Below, piece after piece: positions 1 to 8,589 of a stretch of DNA of 64,000 nucleotides; position 1 is the first letter of the stretch, and the number at the start of each line of letters is the position of its first letter. The notes under the pieces were generated by a model that was given only the letters and a program-made list of their open reading frames with translations, did not search any database and had not been told where the DNA came from. This stretch comes from Paenibacillus glycinis. Its GTDB lineage: Bacteria > Bacillota > Bacilli > Paenibacillales > Paenibacillaceae. The translations under genes were made by a program, and so were the position numbers. The stretch covers positions 1 through 64,000 of the forward strand of contig NZ_JAAAMV010000018.1 in assembly GCF_009909185.1 (NCBI RefSeq). Reading direction: 5' to 3'.

Positions 1-6
1 TCAAGC

Positions 7-122
7 CCGGAATTAGAATATATCATATTTCAAAACCGTTTTGCAAGCTTTATTTTTAGGCTTGTTTCGATTTCGATCACCGTCGCCGTGTTTCTCTCTC
101 GGCCGGAATAAGAATATACCAT
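7..122. repeat. Pair of imperfect 20-bp direct repeats in a gene-free stretch
   Basis: Positions 7-26 and 103-122 carry the same 20-bp sequence (CCGGAAT.AGAATATA.CAT) with two mismatches, 96 bp apart in register. The surrounding 1-335 stretch has no convincing gene. The only open frame there (41-301) has no ribosome binding site and no recognisable protein features. The repeats could be regulator binding sites or the edge of a feature lying left of the window. Confidence 0.45.
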
Positions 123-269
123 GCCCGCAACTTACGTTGCAACAGGTATTATTTTACATGTTGGAAAAGCCGAATGTCATGAATGGTCGGTTATGCGCAA
201 TCTACTATATCTATGCTATTCGATTCGCAAGCATGCACACAAAATTTTATGTAAAGGCCTTGTCCTCCG

Positions 270-299
270 GTTCACAAAACAAATCTGATGTGTTAAAAT
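270..299 (+). promoter_or_regulatory. Candidate sigma-A promoter of the LytTR-like gene
   Basis: TTCACA (270-275) and TAAAAT (294-299) are separated by 18 bp and lie about 37 bp upstream of the start codon at 336. The match to consensus is moderate. Confidence 0.35.
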
Positions 300-335
300 G
301 AAAGCGCTAACAAATTCATTAAGGGGGAGCACGAC

Positions 336-686
336 ATGATGAATGTAATAGCAGATGACGCGCGCAGTATATACGAGAGCTTTGAGGTAGAGAAGGATAT
401 TTACTACTTCAAAGTCGGCAGACTCGGACTCGTCAGCTTTCACGGTAGAAACTACAACATTAAAAAGAGCATTACTACCGAACAGCTGAACAGTTACATC
501 ACTTCGGGGCATTTCGTTAAAGTGAGCTCGAATTGTTACGTCAATGCAGGGAAAGTGCTTTCCGTCACCGACGGCTTGATCTGCTTCGACCGCGGCTGCT
601 CCGAAACGAAACAAATCCACGTTCCGAAATGGAGACAGCACGGCGTCAAAAACCTGCTATCCGCACATAAGCCAATGGCGATGTAG
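336..686 (+). CDS. Small LytTR-domain-like DNA-binding protein
   Basis: A 116-aa protein that appears to be little more than one LytTR-type domain. The beta-strand pattern at about residues 20-110 fits: YYFKVGRLGLVSFHGRNY, then an N-terminal-arm helix, then FVKVSSNCYVNAGKVLSV, which matches the family motif F.R.H.S..VN...I. No receiver domain precedes it, so it is not a classical response regulator. The start ATG at 336 follows a strong AAGGGGGAG 6 bp upstream; a second ATG at 339 is possible. It is monocistronic, with a hairpin terminator directly after it. LytTR proteins usually bind direct repeats in promoters; the target here is unknown. Confidence 0.6.
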   Translation: MMNVIADDARSIYESFEVEKDIYYFKVGRLGLVSFHGRNYNIKKSITTEQLNSYITSGHFVKVSSNCYVNAGKVLSVTDGLICFDRGCSETKQIHVPKWRQHGVKNLLSAHKPMAM

Positions 687-693
687 CCTTATC

Positions 694-743
694 AAAGCCT
701 TGTTCAGGATGCGACGGATACCGTCTCCGAACAAGGCCTTTTC
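694..743 (+). terminator. Rho-independent terminator after the LytTR-like gene
   Basis: An AGCCTTGTTC/GAACAAGGCC stem with a loop, followed by TTTT. Confidence 0.7.
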
Positions 744-808
744 ATGGAATAATGCCTCCTTCTCTTACGCACAATACGCTACAGCTGACGCAGAAGGAGG
801 GAATCCCA

Positions 809-892
809 TTGGCCAAACAGCAAGGTCACGGTCGCAAGAACACAACGACCAGAACGTCGGATAAAAAGAATAAAAACAACTCGGAAAACTAG
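809..892 (+). CDS. Very small basic hydrophilic protein (27 aa), unknown
   Basis: TTG start at 809 preceded by AGAAGGAGGG (792-801) at a good spacing, then 27 sense codons and TAG, and a strong terminator 26 bp later. The product begins MAKQQGHGRKN and is rich in Lys, Asn, Thr and Gln with no hydrophobic residues. This composition recalls small spore or nucleic-acid-associated peptides, but I do not recognise a family. Support comes from the near-consensus ribosome binding site and the immediately following terminator, not from homology. Confidence 0.45.
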   Translation: MAKQQGHGRKNTTTRTSDKKNKNNSEN

Positions 893-917
893 TTCAGCTC
901 CATGGATAGCTCCAGCC

Positions 918-965
918 GAACCCCGCGTTTCCCTCGTCGAAAAGGGAATCCCTGGGGTTCTTTTT
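918..965 (+). terminator. Rho-independent terminator after the 27-aa ORF
   Basis: A long stem, GAACCCC near 918 pairing with GGGGTTC ending at 960, with an inner TTTCCCT/AGGGAA pairing, followed by TTTTT. It separates the tiny ORF from the acetyltransferase gene. Confidence 0.75.
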
Positions 966-1004
966 GTTGGTATAATGAATGAAAACATGGCGAGGTGATC
1001 GGGC

Positions 1005-1547
1005 TTGCATGTACATTTTCATACCGAGCGGCTGCTGCTGCGGCCATTTGTTCAGGATGATGCCAAAGACATCCAGCTGATGGCTGGCGAATTCGTCGTG
1101 GCCGATACCACGCTCTCGCTTCCCCATCCTTATCCGGATGGCGCCGCCGAATTATGGATTTCTTTCCGCGAGGATGCCGCGCGGCACGGGCACGGCTATA
1201 CTTTCGCGATTGTCGAGCAAGCCGCGAACCGGCTCACCGGCTGTATCAGCCTTAATCTAACCTCCGCGCACCAGCGCGCCGAGATCGGTTATTGGCTCGG
1301 AAGCGCGCATTGGGGCAAAGGGTACGCGACGGAAGCCGCACGAAGAATCATCCAATTCGGATTCGAAGAACTTGGCCTCAATCGGATCTGGGGGGCTGCC
1401 ATGACGAGAAATCCCGCTTCCTGCTCCGTTCTCCAAAAAGCTGGCTTGCGGTACGAGGGCTGCTTGAAACAACATATTCAGAAGTGGACTCAGTACGAGG
1501 ATGTCGATAACTACGGGCTAACGAGGTCGGATTACGAGTCTCGATAA
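1005..1547 (+). CDS. GNAT family N-acetyltransferase, RimJ/RimL type
   Basis: A 180-aa acetyltransferase that would transfer an acetyl group from acetyl-CoA to an amine, in the ribosomal-protein/RimL-like branch. Visible are the N-terminal TERLLLRPF strand, the acetyl-CoA loop GYWLGSAHWGKGYATEA at about residues 95-112, and the C-terminal N..S..VL.KAGLRYEG motif. The TTG at 1005 is chosen because GAGGTGAT sits 5 bp upstream and no in-frame ATG lies nearby. A TATAAT at 971-976 is a candidate -10. It converges on the urease cluster. The substrate cannot be told from sequence. Confidence 0.85.
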   Translation: MHVHFHTERLLLRPFVQDDAKDIQLMAGEFVVADTTLSLPHPYPDGAAELWISFREDAARHGHGYTFAIVEQAANRLTGCISLNLTSAHQRAEIGYWLGSAHWGKGYATEAARRIIQFGFEELGLNRIWGAAMTRNPASCSVLQKAGLRYEGCLKQHIQKWTQYEDVDNYGLTRSDYESR

Positions 1548-1590
1548 ACTAACGAAGCTGGCGGGAGAACCGCCAGCTTCGTTAGTTTAT
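1544..1590. terminator. Bidirectional hairpin terminator with a perfect 21-bp stem
   Basis: Arms 1544-1564 and 1570-1590 are perfectly complementary around a 5-nt loop (GAGAA). The acetyltransferase stop codon lies in the left arm and ureD ends 3 bp beyond the right arm, so one hairpin serves both converging genes. Confidence 0.85.
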
Positions 1591-1592
1591 CC

Positions 1593-2450
1593 TCACCGCA
1601 AAAAATTCAAGGGCTGCAAATGCAATAGATGCAAGCGAAGCGACGACCAGGCGGCCTCCAATGCCTCTTGCAGCACCCAGGCCGCGTTTCCAGCCGCCAT
1701 AACGGCAAAACCGTACTTGTAGGTCAATGATACCCCCCATATGAGAGGCTGCCCTTCGTGCTTCGGCAGTACATTCAATGCCTCGCGAACAACGTCCGCT
1801 TCGGGCATGCCGATGCGATCGGAGAATGCATAAAATACGCCGGTATGCGTCAACTCCGCCATGCACCCCGGCGCGAAGAGCTCCTGCCGAGACGGCTCGA
1901 TCCGTTGATGCTGCGCGTATATCAGTTCGTTTCCATAATAAACGTTCAGTTTATTCCGAAACTCGCGATAAGCAAACCGCTCGCCGCGCGGCGTCCTTCC
2001 AGGACAGAACACGTCCGCCCCCATCCATAACGCTCCCCTCGACAAGCGCACCTCGGACTCGCTGGCGAATGCCGCGTCGCGATAAAGCATGACGGGCTCC
2101 GGCATCGACTCCACGACAGCCCCTTGGCCCAGTTCAAACCGTTGGCTCATCGACGAACCGCTGCTTGCCGCGTGCGACGGATGTACTTTCGTAAAGGACT
2201 GATTGGTCACGTAAACATGCGCGCCGTCCTCTACGTTCCACTGGAAATCGTACCGGTCTCCGTCCAGCAGTCCAGGCGAAACGTCCATTACGATCACGCC
2301 GAGCTGCCCTTCGAGCGGAAAAGCTTTCGCGATTTTGATCGGGGCCGTGTGGTATTTGGAAACGATAAAGGTGCCTGCTTCCCGCCTCCGGAACGTCGCG
2401 CGGAGCGTGGATAAACGCTGCGCGCTAGGCGTGGCGGTGATGGGCTGCAT
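1593..2450 (-). CDS. Urease accessory protein UreD
   Basis: About 285 aa. UreD (UreH) is the scaffold of the UreD-UreF-UreG complex that inserts nickel into apo-urease. Family features seen are [14 protein letters not shown] near the N-terminus, [14 protein letters not shown], and Q.FTKVH. The ATG at 2450 is preferred because it is the last one before the conserved RATFRRR.G segment; further in-frame ATGs (for example 2459) lie inside ureG and no strong ribosome binding site decides between them. The gene overlaps the 3' end of ureG by about 26 bp, implying translational coupling. It is last in the urease operon. Confidence 0.88.
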   Translation of the reverse strand: MQPITATPSAQRLSTLRATFRRREAGTFIVSKYHTAPIKIAKAFPLEGQLGVIVMDVSPGLLDGDRYDFQWNVEDGAHVYVTNQSFTKVHPSHAASSGSSMSQRFELGQGAVVESMPEPVMLYRDAAFASESEVRLSRGALWMGADVFCPGRTPRGERFAYREFRNKLNVYYGNELIYAQHQRIEPSRQELFAPGCMAELTHTGVFYAFSDRIGMPEADVVREALNVLPKHEGQPLIWGVSLTYKYGFAVMAAGNAAWVLQEALEAAWSSLRLHLLHLQPLNFLR

Positions 2451-3159
2451 CGTGCTCATGATTATGTTCATGCTCGTGCTCATGGTGGTGCGCGATTCCG
2501 TTTGCGTGAGCAAGCTCATGCTCCAGCCATGCGACGATGCGATCGACATTGACGCCGCCATATAGGTTCGAAAACACGTATGGCCGCTCGCCGCGCATCA
2601 GCTTCGTATCGGCTTCCATGACTTCCAGGCTGGCGCCGACATGAGGCGCCAAATCGATTTTGTTCACGATCAGCAGATCGGAACGCATGATGCCGGGACC
2701 TCCCTTACGGGGGATTTTCTCTCCTTGGGCGACATCAATGATATAAATGAACCTGTCCACCAGCTCTGGACTGAAGGCCGCCGCCAAATTATCGCCGCCG
2801 CTTTCGATAAAAATCAGATCCAGGTTATCGAATCGGCCCGTCAGCTCCTCGACCGCTTCGAAATTCATCGATGCGTCCTCGCGAATCGCCGTATGCGGAC
2901 AGCCGCCCGTCTCGACGCCGATGATGCGCTCTTCCGGGAGCACGCCGGTCGCCGCCAATATACGCGCGTCTTCCTTCGTATAAATGTCGTTCGTAATGAC
3001 GGCGACGTTATATTTATCCTTGATCGCCCCCGCCAACTTCTCGACCAGCGCGGTTTTGCCCGAACCTACAGGGCCGCCGATGCCGATGCGGATCGGTCTT
3101 GAACGATCCAATGCCGGTTGTTCCCATTCCTGATGCGTATGTCCTTGTCCTTGACACAT
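2425..3159 (-). CDS. Urease accessory GTPase UreG with His-rich tail
   Basis: A 244-aa SIMIBI-class GTPase that drives nickel delivery to urease. It has the P-loop GPVGSGKT (about residues 29-36), the metal-binding CPH motif in [19 protein letters not shown] and the guanine-specificity motif [11 protein letters not shown]. The ATG at 3159 is chosen over an upstream in-frame start because GAGGAGGA precedes it. Unusual: the last 27 residues contain 12 histidines alternating with Glu, a tail normally found on the nickel metallochaperone UreE, which this cluster lacks. A short HTH segment lies near the N-terminus. It sits between ureF and ureD. Confidence 0.93.
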   Translation of the reverse strand: MCQGQGHTHQEWEQPALDRSRPIRIGIGGPVGSGKTALVEKLAGAIKDKYNVAVITNDIYTKEDARILAATGVLPEERIIGVETGGCPHTAIREDASMNFEAVEELTGRFDNLDLIFIESGGDNLAAAFSPELVDRFIYIIDVAQGEKIPRKGGPGIMRSDLLIVNKIDLAPHVGASLEVMEADTKLMRGERPYVFSNLYGGVNVDRIVAWLEHELAHANGIAHHHEHEHEHNHEHDAAHHRHA

Positions 3160-3184
3160 GATACATTCCTCCTCGATTGGTGTT

Positions 3185-3898
3185 CTATGACATGAATAAC
3201 CGCGAATACAAGTGTTCATGACGCATCATCGCGATTTCGCCGAGCGGCATGTTCGTGTAAGCCTCCTCCGGTTGGAGCGCCGCCGCGATCCGCCAAGCCT
3301 CCGCCGTTCTCGGCGTCAAACGCGCAATGATGCTCTGCCCCTCCGTCTGTCCGATGGACATCAGCCGCAGAGCGCTGTTCAAGCAGGTAACGATGCAACC
3401 GTACAAATAGCCCTGCGCCGCCTGCTCCAGAGAAATTCCCAGCGAGAAGCAAGCATAGCCGAAAACAAGCGGATGCGTCGCAAAACAAGCGCCGTTCTTC
3501 AGTCCCTCGGAGAGCGGTTTCCAATCCAGCTGCGGGTACGCCGCGGAGAGCAGCTGCAGCAGCCGCCGGCCCATTTTCTCGATGCCGCTTCTGGTCTCGA
3601 TCGCAGTTCGCTGCACATGAACCCTTCGTTCCACGGCCCATAACGAGCCCCAGTTCCCTGCCGGCACGTCGCGATATACCGCCTTGATCACCATCAGATC
3701 CGCCGTCGCCCAGCTCTGCATCAGCATCGTCGCCGCGTAGGCCTCGAGTTGACGACTCGTCCGCAACGCGCCTTCCTGAACGAGCGTTTCCAGGCCGAAC
3801 GAATGCGAGAAGCCGCCAATGGGCAGCGCCGAATCCAAAAGCTGCTGCAGCGCAAGCCAAGGCACGATTCCAGGCGTCGAAGCCGTCGATTCCTTCAT
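3185..3898 (-). CDS. Urease accessory protein UreF
   Basis: A 237-aa, mainly helical protein that bridges UreD and UreG in the urease maturation complex. Diagnostic stretches are [16 protein letters not shown]-type sequence at about residues 17-35, GLETLVQEG, and the C-terminal hydrophobic helices. AGAGGTG lies 8 bp before the ATG at 3898. It begins 18 bp after ureC and is followed 25 bp later by ureG. Confidence 0.92.
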   Translation of the reverse strand: MKESTASTPGIVPWLALQQLLDSALPIGGFSHSFGLETLVQEGALRTSRQLEAYAATMLMQSWATADLMVIKAVYRDVPAGNWGSLWAVERRVHVQRTAIETRSGIEKMGRRLLQLLSAAYPQLDWKPLSEGLKNGACFATHPLVFGYACFSLGISLEQAAQGYLYGCIVTCLNSALRLMSIGQTEGQSIIARLTPRTAEAWRIAAALQPEEAYTNMPLGEIAMMRHEHLYSRLFMS

Positions 3899-3916
3899 TC
3901 CAGCACACCTCTTCGC

Positions 3917-5635
3917 TTAAAACAGAAAATACCGCTGCGCCATCGGCAGCACCTCCGCGGGTTCGCAAGTGGCCGGCACGCCGTCGACCTTAACTTCGTA
4001 CGTCTCGGGATTCACTTCGATCACGGGCGTGGCATCGTTGTGGATCATGTCCTTCTTCGATATGGCTCGGCAGCCGCGGACGGGCTCGATACGCTTCGCG
4101 AGACCGAGCTCCTTCGCAATGCCGCGGTCATAGGCCGCTTGCGAGACGAAGGTGATCGAGGTATTGGCCACGGCTTTGCCGAAACCGCCGAACATCATCC
4201 GGCCGAACACCGGCTGAGGCGTCGGAATCGAAGCGTTGGGATCGCCCATTTGCGCGTAAGCGATCATGCCGCCTTTGAGGATCATATCCGGTTTGACGCC
4301 GAAAAACATCGGACTCCAGATGGCCAAATCCGCGAATTTGCCCGGTTCGACGGAGCCGACCAAGTGCGAGATGCCGTGGGTGATCGCAGGATTAATGGTG
4401 TATTTGGCGATATAGCGCTTGATGCGGAAATTGTCCGCCTCGTCCGAGGCGTCCGGCGCGAGCGGGCCGCGCTGCTTTTTCATTTTGTCGGCGGTCTGCC
4501 AGGTCCGGATGATGACTTCGCCGACGCGCCCCATCGCTTGCGAATCGGAGCTCAGCATGCTGAATACGCCCATGTCGTGCAAAATATCTTCCGCCGCGAT
4601 CGTCTCCGGGCGAATCCGCGAATCCGCGAAGGCGACATCTTCGGGAATGCTGCTGTCCAAGTGATGACAAACCATCAGCATGTCCAGATGTTCCTCGATC
4701 GTATTCACCGTGAACGGCCGGGTGGGGTTCGTCGACGATGGGAGCACGTTGCGCTCACCTGCAGCGCGGATGATGTCCGGCGCGTGTCCGCCCCCGGCGC
4801 CTTCGGTATGATAGGTATGGATCGTCCGGCCTTTGAACGCCGCGAGCGTATCCTCCAAAAATCCCGCTTCATTTAAAGTGTCCGTATGAATGGCCACCTG
4901 CACGTCGTATCGATCCGCCACTTCCAGGCAAACATCGATCGCGGCCGGCGTCGTTCCCCAGTCTTCATGCAGCTTGAGGCCGATCGCCCCCGCTTCGATC
5001 TGCTCGATGAGCGGCTCCGCGAAAGACGCGTTGCCTTTTCCCGTAAAGCCCAGATTCATCGGAAACGCTTCCGCCGCTTCCAGCATTCGGCGCATATGCC
5101 AAGCTCCCGGCGTGCAGGTCGTGGCGTTGGTGCCGGTCGCCGGCCCCGTGCCGCCGCCGATCATCGTTGTCACCCCGGAAGCCAGCGCCGTCTCGATCTG
5201 CTGGGGACAGATATAATGGATATGCGTGTCGATGCCGCCGGCCGTCACGATCTTCCCTTCGCCGGCAATTACCTCGGTGCTGGCGCCGACGATCATATTC
5301 GGCATGACGCCGTCCATGATATCGGGATTACCGGCTTTGCCGATGCCGACGATGACGCCGTCGCGAATGCCGATGTCGGCCTTTACGATCCCCCAATGGT
5401 CGATAATGACGGCGTTCGTGATGAGCGTATCGAGCACGCCTTCGCCGCGCAACGCGCCGCTCGACTGTCCCATGCCGTCGCGGATGACTTTGCCCCCGCC
5501 GAACTTGCCTTCGTCCCCGTACACCGTATAGTCGCGCTCGATTTGCGCCCAAAGTTCCGTATCGGCCAGCCGCACGGCGTCGCCGGTCGTCGGCCCGAAC
5601 ATCGCGGCGTAGCTGCTTCGGTCCATTTTGCTCAT
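3917..5635 (-). CDS. Urease alpha subunit UreC
   Basis: A 572-aa catalytic subunit hydrolysing urea to ammonia and carbamate at a di-nickel site. All key elements are present: [12 protein letters not shown] (two Ni-binding His), GLKLHEDWG (the lysine that is carbamylated), AIHTDTLNE and [12 protein letters not shown] (Ni His), MVCHHLD (mobile-flap Cys-His) and SSDSQAMGR (Ni Asp). The ATG at 5635 overlaps the ureB stop as ATGA and follows GGGAGAG; an upstream TTG at 5653 is less likely. Length matches the family. No residue needed for activity appears to be missing. Confidence 0.97.
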   Translation of the reverse strand: MSKMDRSSYAAMFGPTTGDAVRLADTELWAQIERDYTVYGDEGKFGGGKVIRDGMGQSSGALRGEGVLDTLITNAVIIDHWGIVKADIGIRDGVIVGIGKAGNPDIMDGVMPNMIVGASTEVIAGEGKIVTAGGIDTHIHYICPQQIETALASGVTTMIGGGTGPATGTNATTCTPGAWHMRRMLEAAEAFPMNLGFTGKGNASFAEPLIEQIEAGAIGLKLHEDWGTTPAAIDVCLEVADRYDVQVAIHTDTLNEAGFLEDTLAAFKGRTIHTYHTEGAGGGHAPDIIRAAGERNVLPSSTNPTRPFTVNTIEEHLDMLMVCHHLDSSIPEDVAFADSRIRPETIAAEDILHDMGVFSMLSSDSQAMGRVGEVIIRTWQTADKMKKQRGPLAPDASDEADNFRIKRYIAKYTINPAITHGISHLVGSVEPGKFADLAIWSPMFFGVKPDMILKGGMIAYAQMGDPNASIPTPQPVFGRMMFGGFGKAVANTSITFVSQAAYDRGIAKELGLAKRIEPVRGCRAISKKDMIHNDATPVIEVNPETYEVKVDGVPATCEPAEVLPMAQRYFLF

Positions 5636-6000
5636 GGCTGCTCTCCCTTCCAAGCGGTCAAACGCGCACGTACGTCCTCCGGCATCTCGCCGCGTACGGC
5701 CGGACCGTTCGTCAAGCCATTCAGGCCGAAGGAGCGTTTGGATCCCCCGAGCTCGACGAGCTGGACCGGCTTCTCTTCGCCGGGCTCGAACCGGACGGCC
5801 GTCCCCGCCGGAATATCAAGCCGCATGCCGAACGCCTCCTCTCGGGAAAACGAAAGCGCGCGGTTCACCTCGAAGAAATGGAAATGCGAGCCGACCTGGA
5901 CAGGCCGGTCACCCGTGTTAATGACGACGATACGAGCCGTTGCTCGTCCGGCGTTAAGCTCGATCTCGCCTGGGACGATGCGATATTGCCCGGGAATCAT
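5632..6000 (-). CDS. Urease beta subunit UreB
   Basis: A 122-aa structural subunit of the (UreABC)3 enzyme. It starts [16 protein letters not shown], the usual family N-terminus, and includes [19 protein letters not shown] and the [15 protein letters not shown] segment. AAGGTGAT is 6 bp upstream of the ATG at 6000. A longer in-frame extension to 6090 runs into ureA and is rejected. The stop overlaps the ureC start by 4 bp, giving coupled 1:1 synthesis. Confidence 0.96.
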   Translation of the reverse strand: MIPGQYRIVPGEIELNAGRATARIVVINTGDRPVQVGSHFHFFEVNRALSFSREEAFGMRLDIPAGTAVRFEPGEEKPVQLVELGGSKRSFGLNGLTNGPAVRGEMPEDVRARLTAWKGEQP

Positions 6001-6019
6001 GCGGATCACCTTCTCGCTC

Positions 6020-6322
6020 TCAGTGTATGGGATGATGAATCGTAACCAGCTTCGTCCCATCCGGGAACGTCGCTTCAACCTGGACCTCATGAATCATTTC
6101 CGCGACGCCGGACATGACTTGTTCGCGGTTCAATATGGTCGTTCCGAATTCCATCAGTTGGGCTACCGTTTGGCCGTCCCGCGCGCCTTCCAATATCTCG
6201 GAAGTAATGAGGGCCACGCTTTCCGGGTAGTTCAGCTTCACGCCGCGGAGAAGGCGCCTTCGAGCCAAATCGGCCGCAATCGTGATGAGAAGTTTTTCTT
6301 TCTCGCGTTCAGTCAACTGCAT
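6020..6322 (-). CDS. Urease gamma subunit UreA
   Basis: Exactly 100 aa, the canonical gamma-subunit length. It starts [13 protein letters not shown] and contains [16 protein letters not shown] and [13 protein letters not shown] at the C-terminus. AGGAAGAGGTG precedes the ATG at 6322; the longer frame from 6415 has no such site and adds a non-family leader. First gene of the ure operon, about 92 bp downstream of the predicted transcription start. Confidence 0.97.
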   Translation of the reverse strand: MQLTEREKEKLLITIAADLARRRLLRGVKLNYPESVALITSEILEGARDGQTVAQLMEFGTTILNREQVMSGVAEMIHEVQVEATFPDGTKLVTIHHPIH

Positions 6323-6420
6323 GGAGGCACCTCTTCCTGAATTTTTATGAATGACCGCTTTAATGCATAACGCCAATAAAGTGGCACCGCAATGATAGCA
6401 TTCGAGCAAGATCACTTCCT

Positions 6421-6449
6421 ATTATAACGGTCGTTCAAGGGCAAGTAAA
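6421..6449 (-). promoter_or_regulatory. Sigma-A-type promoter of the urease operon
   Basis: On the minus strand TTTACT (6449-6444) and a consensus TATAAT (6426-6421) are separated by exactly 17 bp, predicting a start near 6414 and a 5' leader of about 92 nt before ureA. Confidence 0.75.
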
Positions 6450-6456
6450 TCTTTTG

Positions 6457-6473
6457 CGTTACGTTTACTCACA
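6457..6473. promoter_or_regulatory. TnrA/GlnR-like box upstream of the ure promoter
   Basis: CGTTA-N7-TCACA matches the TGTNA-N7-TNACA nitrogen-control consensus with one mismatch. Its centre (6465) lies about 51 bp upstream of the predicted transcription start, which is where TnrA binds at promoters it activates in Bacillus. This suggests induction under nitrogen limitation. Confidence 0.55.
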
Positions 6474-6674
6474 TCTCATGAAAGATAATTCGCCATTTCG
6501 CGATAAACCTCACTGAATCGTGTCACTTTTTATCGAAACTCAACTGGACGAATGTGACTTTCCCCTCTCTCTGACGACTCTCTCACTAGGCCGCGAACAG
6601 CCCGGAATACTGGTCATTCCTAGTGCAATGTGATAGACTACTCAATATTGAATTAACACTTGGGAGGTACCGAT

Positions 6675-8363
6675 ATGGCTTCAAATAAGATGCGTTCAGA
6701 CATGATAAAAAAAGGCTTTGACCGCGCTCCCCATCGCAGCTTGCTGCGTGCCGCCGGCGTAAAAGAAGAAGATTTCGGCAAACCGTTCATCGCGGTGTGC
6801 AACTCGTATATCGACATCATTCCCGGCCACGTTCATCTCCAAGAATTCGGTAAACTGGTTAAAGAAGCGATCCGCGAAGCGGGCGGCGTTCCGTTCGAGT
6901 TCAATACGATCGGCGTCGACGACGGCATCGCCATGGGCCATATCGGCATGCGGTATTCCCTCGCCAGCCGCGAAATTATCGCGGATTCCGTCGAAACCGT
7001 CGTTAACGCGCACTGGTTCGACGGCATGGTCTGCATTCCGAACTGCGACAAAATCACGCCGGGCATGATCATGGGCGCGCTACGCGTCAACATCCCGACG
7101 ATGCTCGTCAGCGGCGGTCCGATGAAAGCCGGCAAAACGTCCGACGGCCGTCCGATCTCGCTCTCCAGCGTCTTCGAAGGCGTAGGCGCGTTCCAAGCGG
7201 GCAAGATCGACGAAGCCAGCCTCACCGAGCTCGAGCAATACGGGTGCCCGACTTGCGGCTCTTGTTCCGGCATGTTCACGGCCAACTCTATGAACTGCCT
7301 CGCCGAAGGCCTCGGCCTTGCGCTTCCGGGCAACGGCACGATCCTCGCCGTATCGCCGGAACGCAAAGAGTTCGTAAAACAAGCGGCGCGACAATTGATG
7401 GAACTGATCAAAATGGATCTCAAACCGCGCGATATCGTGAAGCTGGAATCGATCGACAATGCCTTCGCGCTCGACATGGCGATGGGCGGTTCGACGAATA
7501 CCGTGCTGCACACGCTTGCGATCGCGCATGAAGCCGGCATCGAGTATCCGATCGAACGCATCAACGAAGTCGCGGCTCGCGTGCCGCATCTCGCCAAGAT
7601 CGCTCCCGCTTCCGATTACCATATCGAAGACGTGCATAACGCGGGCGGCGTGAGCGCCATCATCAACGAGCTCTTCAAAAAAGAAGGCGCCTTGAACGGC
7701 GACGTGCTTACCGTCACGGGCAAAACGCTTCGCGAAAACGTCGCCGGATGCGACATCCTAAATACGGATGTCATCCATCCCTTGGATAATCCGCATAGCC
7801 AACGCGGCGGACTGGCGGTCCTGTTCGGCAATCTCGCTCCGCGCGGCGCGATTATCAAGGTCGGCGCGGTCGATAAATCGGTCGGCGGCTATCATAAAGG
7901 TCCTGCCATCTGCTTCGACTCCCAAGACGACGCGCTGCACGGCATCGCGAACGGCAAAGTCAAAGAAGGCCATGTCGTGGTCATTCGCTACGAAGGACCT
8001 AAAGGCGGTCCCGGCATGCCTGAAATGCTGGCGCCAACGTCGCAAATCGTCGGCATGGGTCTCGGCGCGAAAGTCGGTCTCGTTACGGACGGACGTTTCT
8101 CCGGCGCCTCCCGCGGCATCAGCATCGGCCACGTTTCCCCGGAAGCGGCCGAAGGCGGACCGATCGCTTTCGTTCAAGACGGCGATATCGTCGAGCTTGA
8201 CCTGAACAACAACGAAATGAACCTGTTGATCAGCGACGAGGAATTCGAAGCGCGCCGTGCCGCATGGCCGGGATTCGAATCCAAGATCAAAAAAGGCTAC
8301 CTGGCGCGCTACTCGCACCTGGTAACCAATGCAAGCACGGGCGGCGTGCTGAAATTCAACTAA
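6675..8363 (+). CDS. Dihydroxy-acid dehydratase IlvD
   Basis: A 562-aa iron-sulfur enzyme of valine, leucine and isoleucine synthesis, converting 2,3-dihydroxy-3-methyl acids to 2-oxo acids. Cluster cysteines are in CNSY near residue 50, [13 protein letters not shown], and [19 protein letters not shown]; the substrate/Mg region VTDGRFSG is also seen. The ATG at 6675 follows GGGAGGT; the TTG at 6660 overlaps that site and is rejected. It diverges from ureA across about 350 bp. No T-box signature (AGGGTGGNACCGCG) is visible upstream. It is monocistronic with a strong terminator. Confidence 0.97.
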   Translation: MASNKMRSDMIKKGFDRAPHRSLLRAAGVKEEDFGKPFIAVCNSYIDIIPGHVHLQEFGKLVKEAIREAGGVPFEFNTIGVDDGIAMGHIGMRYSLASREIIADSVETVVNAHWFDGMVCIPNCDKITPGMIMGALRVNIPTMLVSGGPMKAGKTSDGRPISLSSVFEGVGAFQAGKIDEASLTELEQYGCPTCGSCSGMFTANSMNCLAEGLGLALPGNGTILAVSPERKEFVKQAARQLMELIKMDLKPRDIVKLESIDNAFALDMAMGGSTNTVLHTLAIAHEAGIEYPIERINEVAARVPHLAKIAPASDYHIEDVHNAGGVSAIINELFKKEGALNGDVLTVTGKTLRENVAGCDILNTDVIHPLDNPHSQRGGLAVLFGNLAPRGAIIKVGAVDKSVGGYHKGPAICFDSQDDALHGIANGKVKEGHVVVIRYEGPKGGPGMPEMLAPTSQIVGMGLGAKVGLVTDGRFSGASRGISIGHVSPEAAEGGPIAFVQDGDIVELDLNNNEMNLLISDEEFEARRAAWPGFESKIKKGYLARYSHLVTNASTGGVLKFN

Positions 8364-8388
8364 TTTTCGCCCGAGCTGAAACTTGTGG

Positions 8389-8437
8389 AAATGCCCTGCG
8401 TATGACTGAATGTCAGTCATCTGCGCAGGGCATTTTT
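8389..8437 (+). terminator. Rho-independent terminator of ilvD
   Basis: A stem of AAATGCCCTGCG pairing with CGCAGGGCATTT, with a second inner TGACTGA/TCAGTCA pairing, ending in TTTTT. Confidence 0.85.
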
Positions 8438-8589
8438 AATCGGCGAAGATGGGGCCTTATTAGGTTTGGATAAATAGCAGCTTATGTGCTCGGATTAAGC
8501 GACCTGTTCGAGTACTTCAAATCCAATGATCTCGCTTCCGTCTTCGAGCGTTCTATCAACCGTTGACGAATGCGCGCCAATATCCTGGC

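Larger units (their letters stand above)
1..335. other. Gene-free left edge, nothing else identified
   Basis: Apart from the two 20-bp direct repeats and the candidate promoter, no supported gene. The only open frame (41-301) has no ribosome binding site and an unlikely composition. Confidence 0.5.

Noticed and set aside
41-301. 86-aa open frame at the left edge
   Set aside because: No ribosome binding site, odd composition, and it spans the direct repeats and promoter region.
3749-6340. Long plus-strand frames opposite the urease genes
   Set aside because: Antisense shadows of GC-rich ureC/ureF codons, Arg/His/Asp-rich and without family motifs.
6480-6674. T-box riboswitch upstream of ilvD
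   Set aside because: I looked for the T-box core AGGGTGGNACCGCG and an antiterminator and saw neither.
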